DNA of 64,000 nt from an uncultured Coprococcus sp. Lineage in GTDB: Bacteria; Bacillota; Clostridia; Lachnospirales; Lachnospiraceae. The position numbers and the translations under genes are program-made. The stretch is from the NCBI GenBank assembly GCA_934247115.1, contig CAKQIY010000010.1, forward strand, positions 5,330 through 69,329, in the 5' to 3' direction. Position 1 is the stretch's first letter. Every line of letters starts with the position of its first letter. Positions 33,607 through 42,379 of this stretch are shown here, one piece after another. The notes under the pieces were generated by a model that was not told the DNA's origin, did no database searches, and saw only the letters and a program-made list of their open reading frames with translations.

Positions 33607-34836
33607 TCACACAGCGTCAGCCGGCTCATTATCCCGGTGTAATGCCTGAAGTCTGCGTCTTGCGGCATCCGTCACCATAAGGTCTCCAAAATCCACAAAT
33701 TCACGCTTGGCATTTCTTATGAGCATGACCGCAAACTCTCTGTCAGCCTCCTCAACGCATGAAAGCAGTTCATGATAGTCCACAGGGACATTCTCATATA
33801 TCCGAAGTGCCACAGGCTCTGGCACTACAACAAATGTCATGGACGTGTGAGTCTTATCTGATATATATATATCCGCCTTATCTGCAAATTTTGCAAATTC
33901 ATCAGCCTGAGTCTGAAATCCTCCACACTCAAGCTCTCCACATATCCTGTCCCTGTCCTCCATAAGACTTTCCAAATACAGATACCCTTTAAGGAGAAGG
34001 AGCCCCATGAGCCCATCCGATATATTAAAATCAAGTATACATCCATATCCCTCGTCGCTGTCCGTAAGTACATGACATACACACTCTGCTATATCGTCAT
34101 CGCTGAGTCCACTGTATTTATATGCCTGTTCCACTCCATCATGGGTAATGAGGACCGTCTCCACATTTCCCCTCACAGCTTTTCGCTTCTTTATACTTTC
34201 AACAGGTCTTGCAGCTATCTTGAACGTCTTAAGTGCATTTACTGCATCATCTATACTTTTCTTTCCCGAAAACGATGTCTCAAATCTTCCCGTTTCAGAT
34301 GGTACCAATGATATATTCCTGTATATCCTCTGCACCGAGATATTATTTCTCTCCATAACCGCGCTTATGATATCTATATCAGTTCTCTGTCCCGCAAGAT
34401 ATCTCTGGAGCTCAGCCTTTATCTTTCCTCTGTAATCCAGCTCATACTCAGTATTCGTTATATCGGTTGCGGAATACCATCTTTTCTCAAGATACTTGTA
34501 ATTATTGGGGTCACGAAGTCTGTTCAGCGCACTGTTCTTAAGCTCATCTACCCCGGCCTCATCTGTCTCCAGTTCTTCTGCAAGCTCCTGTACACTACAT
34601 CTATCCTGCCTGTAGCCATAGAGACTGTCTATGACCATTTTCTCCCTGTAATTCAGCTTATCTATGAGTTCGTCGAACATCCGTCTGCACATACCATCCT
34701 GCGAATATGACAATGTATCCGCCTGAACACCGAATACCGAACTGTAAAGTGCTTCATAAGAACTTATCACATCCAGAAGATATTTATTATTTTCTTTTCT
34801 CAAAACATACGCTCTGTGCAATACCACACACCTCAT
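33607..34836 (-). CDS. Protein with sigma-region-4-like helix-turn-helix, unknown function
   Basis: 409 residues. Around residues 55-105 is a sigma-70 region-4-like segment (FDELIDKLNYREKMVIDSLYG, quoted in part: LNYREKMVIDSLYGY, then SVQELAEELETDEAGVDELK and SALNRLRDP), which suggests DNA binding. The remaining 300 residues are predicted mixed alpha/beta and match no family I know; TFVVVPEPVALRIYENVP and LLLLKGYLYLESLM look structured. No membrane segment. The start is uncertain: the ATG at 34834-34836 has only a distant GGGAG. It begins the three-gene cassette and could be its regulator. Confidence 0.7.
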   Translation of the reverse strand: MRCVVLHRAYVLRKENNKYLLDVISSYEALYSSVFGVQADTLSYSQDGMCRRMFDELIDKLNYREKMVIDSLYGYRQDRCSVQELAEELETDEAGVDELKNSALNRLRDPNNYKYLEKRWYSATDITNTEYELDYRGKIKAELQRYLAGQRTDIDIISAVMERNNISVQRIYRNISLVPSETGRFETSFSGKKSIDDAVNALKTFKIAARPVESIKKRKAVRGNVETVLITHDGVEQAYKYSGLSDDDIAECVCHVLTDSDEGYGCILDFNISDGLMGLLLLKGYLYLESLMEDRDRICGELECGGFQTQADEFAKFADKADIYISDKTHTSMTFVVVPEPVALRIYENVPVDYHELLSCVEEADREFAVMLIRNAKREFVDFGDLMVTDAARRRLQALHRDNEPADAV

Positions 34837-35193
34837 TTTTAATAAGTTCTATATTCTCCCAGTCACCCGACATACGTATCTGATATGCCAATCATAAATT
34901 TCACTTATATCCGAATTCAATCATTTTCATTATACATGGTTTGCAGCAAATTAAAAACACGAAAGTGAATAGATAAGGGATTTTATTATTTTATTAAGTG
35001 TTTATATACCAGCTTGATCTCCTGTGATATAATGAGCGCAAGTGAGCCGACATGCTTGCATGTATGGCGAGCGGCGAATGGGATCATGATAGTTGCGATA
35101 GCAACGATAAGCACCGTAGGTGCGAATCATGATATAATGAGCGCAAGTGAGCCGACATGCTTGCATGTATATACATTTTTGGGGAGGACTCTT
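34837..35193. other. Intergenic region with mini-hairpin repeats, no gene
   Basis: 357 bases between the divergent cassette and the YqeG-type gene. The first 180 bases are AT-rich and presumably hold the cassette promoter, though no clear -35/-10 pair stands out. From 35025 onward the repeat array begins (separate entry). Confidence 0.6.
35025..35170. repeat. Direct repeat flanking an array of mini-hairpins
   Basis: An identical 41-base unit occurs at 35025-35065 and 35130-35170 (period 105). It starts TGATATAATGAGCGCAAGTG and ends in the palindrome CATGCTTGCATG. Between the copies are further tiny hairpins: GTTGC-GATA-GCAAC (35093-35106) and GCACC-GTA-GGTGC (35111-35123). The same design, many short stems in a row, is seen in the array near 27.6 kb, though the sequence is different. 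The array ends 24 bases before the YqeG-type start codon. Confidence 0.85.
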
Positions 35194-35700
35194 ATGATCA
35201 GATTTTTGCCGGATGAATACTATTCATCCACATACAGAATAGATTTCAAGAAATACTACGACATGGGCTACAGAGGAATACTGTTCGATATCGACAACAC
35301 CCTGGTGAGGCACAACGAACCCGCCACATCCCGTGCGATCCAGCTCATGGAGCAGCTCAAGGCCATAGGCTTTAAAGTATGTCTTGTCTCCAACAACAAG
35401 GAACCACGAGTAGCAGCTTTCAATAAAAAAATGAAGGTGAATTACATTTATAAAGCAGGAAAGCCATCGAAAAAAGGCTACATCCGGGCAATGAACGAAA
35501 TTGGATGTACTATAGACGATACCATTGCTGTTGGTGACCAGATCTACACCGATATAATCGGCAGTGCAAGCCTGGGAATACACACTATTCTGGTTAAACC
35601 TATAGACACAAGCCACGAAGAGATACAGATCACGTTAAAAAGGATCATCGAAAAGCCATTCATATTCTATTTCAGGAAAAAACACGGCATGGTAAAGTAA
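35194..35700 (+). CDS. YqeG-type HAD phosphatase
   Basis: 168 residues, subfamily IIIA HAD. Motif I GILFDIDNTLV near residue 30, motif II CLVSNNKEPRVAAF near 63 and motif IV VAVGDQIYTDIIGS near 113. It lacks a cap domain, as in YqeG of Bacillus. The Firmicutes family is poorly understood; the yeast relative Gep4 is a phosphatidylglycerophosphate phosphatase. The ATG at 35194 follows GGGGAGGA by 5 bases. A longer frame upstream runs through the repeat array and is rejected. It is a single-gene unit with its own terminator. Confidence 0.88.
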   Translation: MIRFLPDEYYSSTYRIDFKKYYDMGYRGILFDIDNTLVRHNEPATSRAIQLMEQLKAIGFKVCLVSNNKEPRVAAFNKKMKVNYIYKAGKPSKKGYIRAMNEIGCTIDDTIAVGDQIYTDIIGSASLGIHTILVKPIDTSHEEIQITLKRIIEKPFIFYFRKKHGMVK

Positions 35701-35740
35701 TTTCTCTGGATGGTGTCATTTAGCTTTATCTCAATATACA

Positions 35741-35789
35741 AAAGGCGGTATTCACATATCCTCATCTCTGATATGTGAATACCGCCTTT
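35741..35789. terminator. Bidirectional terminator between YqeG gene and hisS
   Basis: Perfect 20-pair stem from AAAGGCGGTATTCACATATC with its complement at 35770-35789, 9-base loop, flanked by A and T runs. Confidence 0.95.
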
Positions 35790-35868
35790 TATAATATACT
35801 GCAACAATGTCTCAACCAGTTTTCTCTGATCGCCTTGTTACCCACCTGTGTGGTCCGCAGTACTTCTA

Positions 35869-37134
35869 CTAATCATTGTACACTTTCTTGAACTCTGTAT
35901 ATCCCTCTGACTCAAGCATATTTATCTGCTGCTTCATGTTCTTTCTCATCATCTGGATAGTCACTGTCTTGCCGGCCTGACGAAGCTCCTTTGCCTCTCT
36001 GAATATCTCAAGTTTCTTATCCAGTGTTACATCCTTGTGTATGAGGATAGCGACATTATCTGAATCTATCTTATATCCATTCTCCAGCTTATCCTTGAGG
36101 ATCGTGATGATTCTCTCAAAACCGATGGAGAATCCCGTCGCAGGAACATCCTGACCACAGAAATTACCAACCATCTTGTCGTATCTTCCACCACCAGCGA
36201 TGGAGAAGTTGTAATCATCTATTGTAACCTCAAAAATAGGACCTGTGTAATATCCCATACCTCTTACGAGAGTCGGATCAAATACTATCTTGACACCATC
36301 TGCAACCATGGTTCTGGCACTTGATATGATCTCATCCATATTGATGATCACCTTTGGGTCGAGACATTCAGCAGCTATATCCTTACAGAAATCTGCGCAG
36401 CTCACATCTCCAAGGTTCTCATATATCTCAAGATACTTGTTAACCATCTCTGCGTCATAGCCATTCTCTGTCAGTTCTTCTCTTATACCGTCCAGACCGA
36501 TCTTGTCATACTTGTCAAGACTGATGAGTATAGATGCAATATCCTCCTCAGCAAATCCTGCATTCTTTGCAGCACCGCGGAGAATCTGTCTGTCGTTGAT
36601 ATGGATAGTGAAGTCTGTTATCCCTACCTCAGAAAAAATTCTTGAAAGCATATCTGATGTTGCTGCCACGAGCTCTATCTCCGCAAGATTGGTATTGTCG
36701 CCAAGAATGTCTATATCACACTGTGTAAACATTCTGAATCTTCCCTTCTGCGGCTGATCAGCACGGAATACAGGTCCGATCTGAAGTGCCTTGAAAGGGC
36801 TTGGAAGCTGCTCCTTGTTATTAGCATAATATCTTGAGAGGGGCAGTGTCAGATCATATCTTAGTCCGCTGTCCGCCAACTCGCCCTTGCCTGCATCGAT
36901 GGCTCTTGCAAGATCCGCGCCTCTCTTCATAACCTTGAAGATAAGCTTCTCATTGTCGCCGCCCTGCTTGCTCGTAAGATTCTCTATATGTTCCATAACA
37001 GGAGTCTCTATCTGTGTAAATCCAAATCTGGAATAACTTGTCTTGATCATTGAAAGCACATGCTCTCTAAGCCTCATATCAGCTGGAAGCTGATCACACA
37101 TCCCCTTTACCGGTGTCTTGATGAATTTTGCCAT
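35869..37134 (-). CDS. hisS: Histidyl-tRNA synthetase
   Basis: 421 residues, class II. Motif 2 reads GPVFRADQPQKGRFRMFTQCD (cited in part: FRADQPQKGRFRMF), preceded by RYDLTLPLSRYYANN. The histidine-binding peptide is LVRGMGYYTGPIFEV, motif 3 GFSIGFERI. C-terminal anticodon-binding domain from about 325. Motif 2 is closer to the eukaryote-like long type than to E. coli HisS, which some Clostridia have. No T-box leader is visible in the 75 bases between its start and the next terminator. Confidence 0.95.
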   Translation of the reverse strand: MAKFIKTPVKGMCDQLPADMRLREHVLSMIKTSYSRFGFTQIETPVMEHIENLTSKQGGDNEKLIFKVMKRGADLARAIDAGKGELADSGLRYDLTLPLSRYYANNKEQLPSPFKALQIGPVFRADQPQKGRFRMFTQCDIDILGDNTNLAEIELVAATSDMLSRIFSEVGITDFTIHINDRQILRGAAKNAGFAEEDIASILISLDKYDKIGLDGIREELTENGYDAEMVNKYLEIYENLGDVSCADFCKDIAAECLDPKVIINMDEIISSARTMVADGVKIVFDPTLVRGMGYYTGPIFEVTIDDYNFSIAGGGRYDKMVGNFCGQDVPATGFSIGFERIITILKDKLENGYKIDSDNVAILIHKDVTLDKKLEIFREAKELRQAGKTVTIQMMRKNMKQQINMLESEGYTEFKKVYND

Positions 37135-37207
37135 TTCTAATCCTCCTGATTTTTTATCTTTATTAAATCCAACCTATTCTAGCATATACCATTATATTTT
37201 TCCACCC

Positions 37208-37246
37208 TAAAAAACACCGGAACAAACTTTGTGTTTGTCCCGGTGT
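37208..37246 (-). terminator. Terminator of the 685-residue orphan gene
   Basis: Minus-strand ACACCGG-GACAAAC, loop, GTTTGTT-CCGGTGT followed by six T. Confidence 0.93.
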
Positions 37247-37297
37247 CTTCCCATGTAATATATGATATCGATATTATCAGTCGTCCGATAACAACGA

Positions 37298-39355
37298 TTA
37301 CTTAAGCAGATCATAGTTGAGCTTCTTGATAACAATGAATGCCTTGTTTCTGAGCTCCTCACCTGAAAACTCATCAAGCTGTACATTCATATCCCAGTTA
37401 TACTTCATGAGAGTATTCAGCAGATCCTCTATATAATCCTTTACATACTTTACATTGCTCTCGCTCTTGTCCTTGAGCTGTACAATGATATTCTCTATTG
37501 CCTCGATAATACCAGACTCCTGCTTCTCTGGTGCCTGACCTGACTCATCGTTAAGCTCGATAACCTTACCGGTCTTGGTGATGATGACCTTCTTGTTAGG
37601 AGCTGCTGCAGCCTTGCTCTTCTTGTTGATCATGTGATTGATACACTTGATAAGGCATGCTACTGAGTATGTCATCTCCTCGTTGGATGGCTTATCTATT
37701 CCCTTGAGAGTATGCTGGTGATACAGATATTCTGACTTGCAGAGCATCTCCTCAACTACAGCAACCTTACACAGTGATACAAGGTCAGCTGGCATAGCCT
37801 GCTGCTTCTTACCGAAGAGACCACCGCCACCCTGCTCGTTATCCTCCTTGTACTTCTCAGGAAGTGTTGTTCTCACATATGTATCATGCAGAAACTTCTT
37901 AGCTATATTGATATCGTAGCTTGAGGCAAGAACCATCTTCTTGGAGCTGTTGAGCCCGTTCACTACCATATCCTCGGCTGCCATGAACAGAAGAATCTTC
38001 TGTCTGTTGTCAAGCATAGAGTAGACTTCCTTGTTCTTGTTGTTCTTCTCCACAATCGACTTCTTTCTCACATCAAATACCTTAATCTTCTCCTTTACAC
38101 TGAAGAATGACTTCAGCATGGTTGGATTCGCATTCAGGAAATTGCAACACCATGTGAGTTCTATGTACTGATCCTCTATCTTGTTTGATACCTCATACAG
38201 ACTGTATCCCTCAAACAGGACATTGAGTGCCTTTGAAAGTATCTCCAGACTCTCATACTTCTCCTCGTATGACTTCTGTGTTATATCTGAATTGACATAT
38301 GCCTTAATTCCACACTCTATAAATAGCTTGTTGTACTCATATGCGCCCTCAGGAATATTCTGGCGGCCGCTGAGCTGAGCTCCTGAACCGAGTGTCTGAA
38401 GGACTTTCTTGACCTCAGGTTCATTCTCGATAGCCTGATATACCTTCTTGGTAAATGCACAGGTCTCATTCAACAGTGAATCTATCCTCTTGTTATAAAC
38501 CTCCTGCTTTGATATCTCTGATGCAACCTTGCTGCTGAGTATCTTGGCAGCCTCTGTGCTTGTCACATTCTTGATGAGTTCTTTGAAATTCGAATATACT
38601 GACAGATTATCGATCGGTATGTACTCTGCATTCAATCCATAGAACTGGAACGCCTTCTCATACTGCTTGTTGGCAATATAGATTGAGAACAGATTGATAG
38701 ACAACTGTATCTTGTAATCGTTCGGAGCATGAGCATCCTCTATGACATAATCGTAGAGAACCTCAAGATTACTTATATAAGACTCTGAACCTATATCCTC
38801 AGCTGATATATCCATCTCCATAACAACATTAATAAGATCAAGATATCCAAGAAGTGCCTTATCAAAGTTCTTTGGTCTGTCATCATCCTCAAGGATCTGA
38901 TATGATATATTGATAAGGAGCGGTGCTATCTTCTCACCGATGAGCTTCATACACTCAGGTATCTTCTCAAGCTGTAAAAGATAAAGAAGCCATACACTAT
39001 AACGATATACACCTGTTGCTGAAACCGGTGCATCTATATCGGTCGGATCTATATCTCCATATACAAATCTGAATAAAGGCTCGATCCACTCCTCTATAGC
39101 ATAGTGTCCTGTAGCCTTGATATTGAAATCTACGAATTCAGCGAGCTCGTACAGCTTGGTACACTGTGCACGAACCTCGTCGTCCACTGTCATGGTTGAC
39201 AGATCAAAGTTAGAATCCTTTAAGCTGTCAATAACTAATGTATAAAATCCGTCCTCTACCTGGTCATTCAGATAACGGATCAATGTTCCCTTATTGCTCG
39301 ATGCAGCAATTGATAACGCATTGTCCCCTGCCTGTCCAATATTTGCTGGTAACAT
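37298..39355 (-). CDS. Large helical protein, unknown function
   Basis: 685 residues, no signal peptide or membrane segment, almost entirely predicted alpha-helix. The look is that of a helical-repeat scaffold: YRYSVWLLYLLQLEKIPECM, LSINLFSIYIANKQYEKAFQ and VACLIKCINHMINKKSK. A Gly-rich hinge (EQGGGGLFGKKQQ) sits near 525, and a disordered, charged linker with KVIITKTGKVIELNDES near 600. No catalytic motif. Own promoter (39431-39459) and strong terminator, so monocistronic. GGAGG precedes the ATG. I do not recognise the family. Confidence 0.8.
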   Translation of the reverse strand: MLPANIGQAGDNALSIAASSNKGTLIRYLNDQVEDGFYTLVIDSLKDSNFDLSTMTVDDEVRAQCTKLYELAEFVDFNIKATGHYAIEEWIEPLFRFVYGDIDPTDIDAPVSATGVYRYSVWLLYLLQLEKIPECMKLIGEKIAPLLINISYQILEDDDRPKNFDKALLGYLDLINVVMEMDISAEDIGSESYISNLEVLYDYVIEDAHAPNDYKIQLSINLFSIYIANKQYEKAFQFYGLNAEYIPIDNLSVYSNFKELIKNVTSTEAAKILSSKVASEISKQEVYNKRIDSLLNETCAFTKKVYQAIENEPEVKKVLQTLGSGAQLSGRQNIPEGAYEYNKLFIECGIKAYVNSDITQKSYEEKYESLEILSKALNVLFEGYSLYEVSNKIEDQYIELTWCCNFLNANPTMLKSFFSVKEKIKVFDVRKKSIVEKNNKNKEVYSMLDNRQKILLFMAAEDMVVNGLNSSKKMVLASSYDINIAKKFLHDTYVRTTLPEKYKEDNEQGGGGLFGKKQQAMPADLVSLCKVAVVEEMLCKSEYLYHQHTLKGIDKPSNEEMTYSVACLIKCINHMINKKSKAAAAPNKKVIITKTGKVIELNDESGQAPEKQESGIIEAIENIIVQLKDKSESNVKYVKDYIEDLLNTLMKYNWDMNVQLDEFSGEELRNKAFIVIKKLNYDLLK

Positions 39356-39430
39356 AATATGTCAACCTCCTTTTGCTCTCACGTATATATCCTACGATAT
39401 CATGGTTTCTCCCATAAAATCATTACTCTA

Positions 39431-39459
39431 AATATACCATATTTGGTAAAATCATTCAA
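39431..39459 (-). promoter_or_regulatory. Promoter of the 685-residue gene
   Basis: Minus-strand TTGAAT, 17 bases, TATATT. The spacer holds ACCAAATATGGT, a near palindrome that could bind a regulator. Confidence 0.7.
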
Positions 39460-39582
39460 CAAAGTTTTTGGTTATTACTGATAACTGTCATTGTGCATAA
39501 TCACCTAAAAATTACATCACGAAATTTTTTGGATTTTTTGTGCACTTTTACTGTGCTCATATAATCTTTTAAATCACCCGGA

Positions 39583-41358
39583 CTAGTCCAGTCCGGCCAT
39601 ATGAAGAATCGCCATGGCATTTGTCGTTGTACATCTGCCTTCCTTCTTCTTGTAGTCAAACCTCAGCTGATCTCCTTCATAATACTCTTCAAAATGATAG
39701 TTGGCCGCAGGCGTGCCATCCTCTCCCTTTAGGTCACACAATTCAAAATCATGTGTAGATACAAGTGTCATGGATCCTGGCCCTGCCAGCTTCCTTATGA
39801 TCTGTGTGGCACCTACTATCCTGTCCGCAGAATTCGTTCCCTTGAATATCTCATCGATCAGGCACAGCATAGGCTTATCCTTCTTCCTGTATTCAACCAT
39901 AGTCTTGATTCTGAGTATCTCTGCATAGAAGGTTGATATTCCATTGCTGACATCATCTGTGACTCTCATAGATGTAAATATCCTCATAACATCAGCTTCC
40001 ATGTAATCCGCACATACCGGTGCACCGGCATATGCCAGGATCAGATTGATGCCAAGTGTTCTGAGGAATGTCGTCTTTCCAGACATATTGCTTCCTGTTA
40101 TGATAGTTGCACCGCCCTTGAAATCTGCATCATTCTCAACAACTACATCTGGACTTATAAGAGGATGTCTCATTCCCCTGGCCTGGACATGCACATACTC
40201 TCTCCGTCCTATCTGAGGATATGTCACTTTTCTTGTTCTTGCCAGAACAGCAAATGACATGAGTTCCTCCATGTCAGAAACCGCCTTTATCCAACCGGCA
40301 ACATCCCCTCCATTTTTTGATTTCCATCTGTCCATCATATGTCCCAGATGGAAGTCCCACATCGTGAGTCCGCAGAGCAGCTGATGTACTATCGGGTTGT
40401 ATCTGATATTGAATGCCGCACTTATCGTGCGAAGCTTTCTGATGGCGGCCAACGCCCCCGAACTCTCCGACAGCTGACCCTTGATATCCCTCAGAAGCTC
40501 ACTTTCAAAGTTCTCCTTTGAAATAAGCTCAAACATTCTTATATAATCCTCTATCACATATCCAAATGAGATCATCGGCATGACTGACTGCCCAGCCACA
40601 CCTCCAAACAACCACGAGAACAACAGCACTGCAAAAAACGAAACCAGTGTCCAACCTATATTGATCTGTCCCGTAACCCCCAGTATAAACAGCAGCACAG
40701 TCACAAGCGGCAGCACAAATCTAAGTACATTGAATATTCCTGGTATGTGGTCATCCCCATTACAGTAAGCCACAAACTCATCTGCAGTATACTTCTTCTT
40801 TCCCATACCAGTCTTGACACCCAGAGTCTCGAAATTCATGGAAAACTGTCTCTTATCTGCCAGCTCCCTGATGGCCTCCTGTCTGGTCTCTATATCAGCA
40901 ATATCATATGAAGGATTCTTTATACTCTCTGCCAGACTTCTTCTGCCATCCTCAGTTCCTGCCACACAGATGAACTGATACAGTGAATTGGGGCCTATGA
41001 GGTCCATATCTCTGGCCACCAGATCATCTTCCTTCAGATACTGAGACCCATTCTCCGCAAATTTTTTCCATTCTTCACTGAACCTCGACTCATATCTTCT
41101 GAACACCTCTGATCTCGCCTTCCTGTATTCGATCTGTTCACTCAGTCTGCCATGCACAAATACCAGTGCAACAAATGCAACGGTGGCCACTATACCAAAC
41201 AACACCAGCATGAAGTGACTGTCATATATGCCTATGATAAGGGCAGCCACAGCAGCCAAAAACATCACAAATCTTATTCCTGAATATGTCGAGGATCTCT
41301 TCTCAAGCTCTCCTGTCACCCTATCCAGTTCTTCTCGTTCCTGTCTATATTCGTCCAT
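39583..41358 (-). CDS. Membrane-anchored MutS-like ATPase
   Basis: 591 residues. The C-terminal 200 are a MutS-family ATPase: Walker A ATIITGSNMSGKTTFLRTLG, Walker B MLCLIDEIFKGTNSADR and the switch LVSTHDFELCDL, with core helices before it. The mismatch-binding domain I is absent. Unlike MutS/MutS2, it has two N-terminal membrane helices (RFVMFLAAVAALIIGIYDSHF region, 27-75) and two more near 215-260 (FVLPLVTVLLFILGV, LVSFFAVLLFSWLFG). A membrane MutS-like ATPase recurs in Lachnospiraceae and Bacteroidetes but its role is unknown; it is unlikely to do ordinary mismatch repair. Confidence 0.88.
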   Translation of the reverse strand: MDEYRQEREELDRVTGELEKRSSTYSGIRFVMFLAAVAALIIGIYDSHFMLVLFGIVATVAFVALVFVHGRLSEQIEYRKARSEVFRRYESRFSEEWKKFAENGSQYLKEDDLVARDMDLIGPNSLYQFICVAGTEDGRRSLAESIKNPSYDIADIETRQEAIRELADKRQFSMNFETLGVKTGMGKKKYTADEFVAYCNGDDHIPGIFNVLRFVLPLVTVLLFILGVTGQINIGWTLVSFFAVLLFSWLFGGVAGQSVMPMISFGYVIEDYIRMFELISKENFESELLRDIKGQLSESSGALAAIRKLRTISAAFNIRYNPIVHQLLCGLTMWDFHLGHMMDRWKSKNGGDVAGWIKAVSDMEELMSFAVLARTRKVTYPQIGRREYVHVQARGMRHPLISPDVVVENDADFKGGATIITGSNMSGKTTFLRTLGINLILAYAGAPVCADYMEADVMRIFTSMRVTDDVSNGISTFYAEILRIKTMVEYRKKDKPMLCLIDEIFKGTNSADRIVGATQIIRKLAGPGSMTLVSTHDFELCDLKGEDGTPAANYHFEEYYEGDQLRFDYKKKEGRCTTTNAMAILHMAGLD

Positions 41359-41613
41359 ATTCCCATCCTTTCAAATTGCAAATGTGTTACACATATTATT
41401 ATTTCCAATTACAACCATATATATCATACATGACTATAGCATACGCCATATCCCGCGTGCAAATATTAAATCTTAATTAAATTCTCAATAAGCCGCCATT
41501 TATATGTATTAATTCGACGTAAGCAGACCTTTACCATTGTTGCATTTAGTGTGAATACATATTAAAATAAATGCACAGGTTATATACAATAGTAGGAAGG
41601 AGATTTCAAAATT

Positions 41614-42270
41614 ATGAAGAGTTTAACTAAATTAGCGCTTACACTTGCCGCAGCCGGTGGTGTGTGCTACTTATTCAAAGACAAGATCAAGACATCAAAG
41701 GCATATCAGACCGTAGAATCCAATGACACCATGAAGAAGGCAAAAGAGGCAGCAGCAGACACATATCACAGGGTTAAGGATTCCGACACCATTAAGAAGA
41801 TCAAAGAATCCGATACAGTGAAGAAGATCAAGGATAATGACAATGTTAAAAAGGCAAAGGAATCCATAAAAGACACATACCACAAGGTTAAGGATTCCGA
41901 GACTGTGCATAAGGCAAAGGAGACCGTATCTGATACCTATGACAAGATAAAGGATAAGGTTAAGGACAAGATGGATACCACAGACGACGGAGACAGAGAA
42001 TATTTCACACTACATGAGCAGGCAGATATTGATGATTCTGCCGCTGCCATGGAATCATCTGCAGCAGTGGAGGCCGAGGAGAAATCCACTGCCAAAGCTG
42101 TGACAGAGACAGTTGCAGAGGCTGAAGATGTTCTTGCTGAAGCTACCGGAGCTGTGGCCAACGCAGCAGACGCTGACACTGACGAGGTTATCGGGGATGA
42201 ATACATGGGATTATCCGACGTATCTGAAGATCCATCTGTTTTATCTGAGCAGGACAAGCTGGATGTCTGA
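41614..42270 (+). CDS. LEA-like coiled repeat protein, membrane-anchored
   Basis: 218 residues. A short hydrophobic N-terminus (LTKLALTLAAAGGVCYLF) is followed by about 11-residue repeats rich in Lys/Asp (TMKKAKEAAADTYHRVKDSD, TIKKIKESDTVKKIKDND, and similar) to residue 125, as in group-3 LEA and YtxH-type stress proteins. The C-terminal 90 are acidic and Ala-rich. Such repeats are usually disordered until drying or membrane contact. AAGGAG precedes the ATG; the gene is transcribed alone. A stress function is inference. Confidence 0.8.
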   Translation: MKSLTKLALTLAAAGGVCYLFKDKIKTSKAYQTVESNDTMKKAKEAAADTYHRVKDSDTIKKIKESDTVKKIKDNDNVKKAKESIKDTYHKVKDSETVHKAKETVSDTYDKIKDKVKDKMDTTDDGDREYFTLHEQADIDDSAAAMESSAAVEAEEKSTAKAVTETVAEAEDVLAEATGAVANAADADTDEVIGDEYMGLSDVSEDPSVLSEQDKLDV

Positions 42271-42304
42271 TCTATGATTGTCCAGCTGCATATCTATTCT
42301 ATAC

Positions 42305-42352
42305 AAAAATCCACCGATCATATCAAATATGTGATATGGCCGGTGGATTTTT
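42305..42352. terminator. Bidirectional terminator after the LEA-like gene
   Basis: AAAAATCCACCG pairs with CGGTGGATTTTT, with inner ATATCA/TGATAT; A-run and T-run flank it. Confidence 0.92.
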
Positions 42353-42379
42353 CTTGTATGTTGACATAAGAGTAATCGC

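Noticed and set aside
35014..35193. In-frame extension upstream of the YqeG-type gene
   Set aside because: It translates the repeat array; the repeated peptide arises from the DNA repeats and the internal ATG at 35194 has a strong ribosome binding site.
37135..37207. T-box leader for hisS
   Set aside because: Only about 75 bases separate the start from the previous terminator and no T-box core sequence is visible. The same holds for leuS at 49497-49575.
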